The notes under the pieces were generated by a model. That model was not told the DNA's origin. It did not search any database and saw only the letters and a program-made list of their open reading frames with translations. From Muribaculaceae bacterium (GTDB taxonomy: Bacteria > Bacteroidota > Bacteroidia > Bacteroidales > Muribaculaceae): a DNA stretch of 5,941 nucleotides. Every line of letters starts with the position of its first letter. Positions within the stretch are counted from its first letter, which is position 1. The stretch covers positions 1 through 5,941 of the forward strand of contig JAIDJJ010000353.1 in NCBI GenBank assembly GCA_029052265.1, written 5' to 3'. Below are positions 5,831-5,941 of the stretch, one piece after another. The position numbers and the translations under genes are program-made.

Positions 5831-5941
5831 TCTGTTATTTCTTTAATAAATCTTTCAAATACCATAAGAGTATGTTTACTTTTGACTTATGTTAAGATTT
5901 AGAGAAGATTTTCGAGTCAATTTTTAGATTTTGTGAAAGAG
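5831..5941 (-). promoter_or_regulatory. Upstream region of the lipoprotein-receptor operon
   Basis: No gene is seen in these 111 bases. The leader before ATG 5830 is A-rich (AAAGAAATAACAG on the minus strand). A loose -7-like TATTTG occurs on the minus strand near 5855-5860, without a good -33. Three copies of AGATTTT or AGATTTA lie on the plus strand at 5895-5901, 5906-5912 and 5926-5932, starting 11 and 20 bases apart. They are close to helical phasing and may be regulator half-sites, but A+T-rich sequence can give such repeats by chance. Confidence 0.3.

Noticed and set aside
5423..5902. Plus-strand open frame of 159 codons at the right edge
   Set aside because: It lies opposite the lipoprotein gene with its clear signal peptide and lipobox; the translation has no family features.

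Overview
The window looks like a Bacteroidales genome (Bacteroides, Parabacteroides, Prevotella or Muribaculaceae type). The reasons are a TonB-dependent receptor with an LNEVVVTG TonB box, a Bacteroides-style AraC regulator, A-rich leaders without clear Shine-Dalgarno sequences, and candidate promoters of the TAnnTTTG type. No gene-free stretch exceeds 300 bases, and I saw no RNA gene, CRISPR array or transposase.

Left part (1-712): a visibly A+T-richer segment. It holds the 3' end of one gene (1-159) and a small acidic protein gene (233-637) that resembles an immunity protein. Each is followed at once by a copy of a ~47-bp imperfect repeat that folds into a hairpin. The two hairpins keep their pairing through compensatory base changes. 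The gene-repeat-gene-repeat layout looks like a cassette array, as in integrons or acquired immunity-gene clusters. A structured palindromic region (758-812) separates it from the rest and probably ends the regulator transcript.

Middle part (815-3551): an AraC-family regulator on the minus strand faces two rightward genes. The first (1866-2552) is a chimera: a lipoprotein-type signal, short N-terminal and C-terminal pieces of a flavin reductase, then a complete antibiotic-biosynthesis-monooxygenase (ABM, quinol monooxygenase-like) domain. The second (2730-3551) is an exported carboxymuconolactone decarboxylase-cupin fusion. The divergent region carries candidate promoters, a direct repeat with 20-bp spacing that suits an AraC dimer, and a perfect 16-bp inverted repeat over the rightward -10-like element. 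A cell-envelope redox or quinone/electrophile-handling role under AraC control is a reasonable inference.

Right part (3573-5830): a strong bidirectional terminator separates the rightward genes from a leftward operon. That operon encodes a short lipoprotein (5504-5830), which appears to be a DUF362 protein with its middle deleted, and then a full-length TonB-dependent outer-membrane receptor whose ATG lies two bases after the lipoprotein stop. Its promoter region lies at the right edge.

The most unusual points are the covarying hairpin repeats around the immunity-like gene, and the fact that two separate redox-type genes in under 4 kb both keep their two ends, lack their middles and remain in frame.
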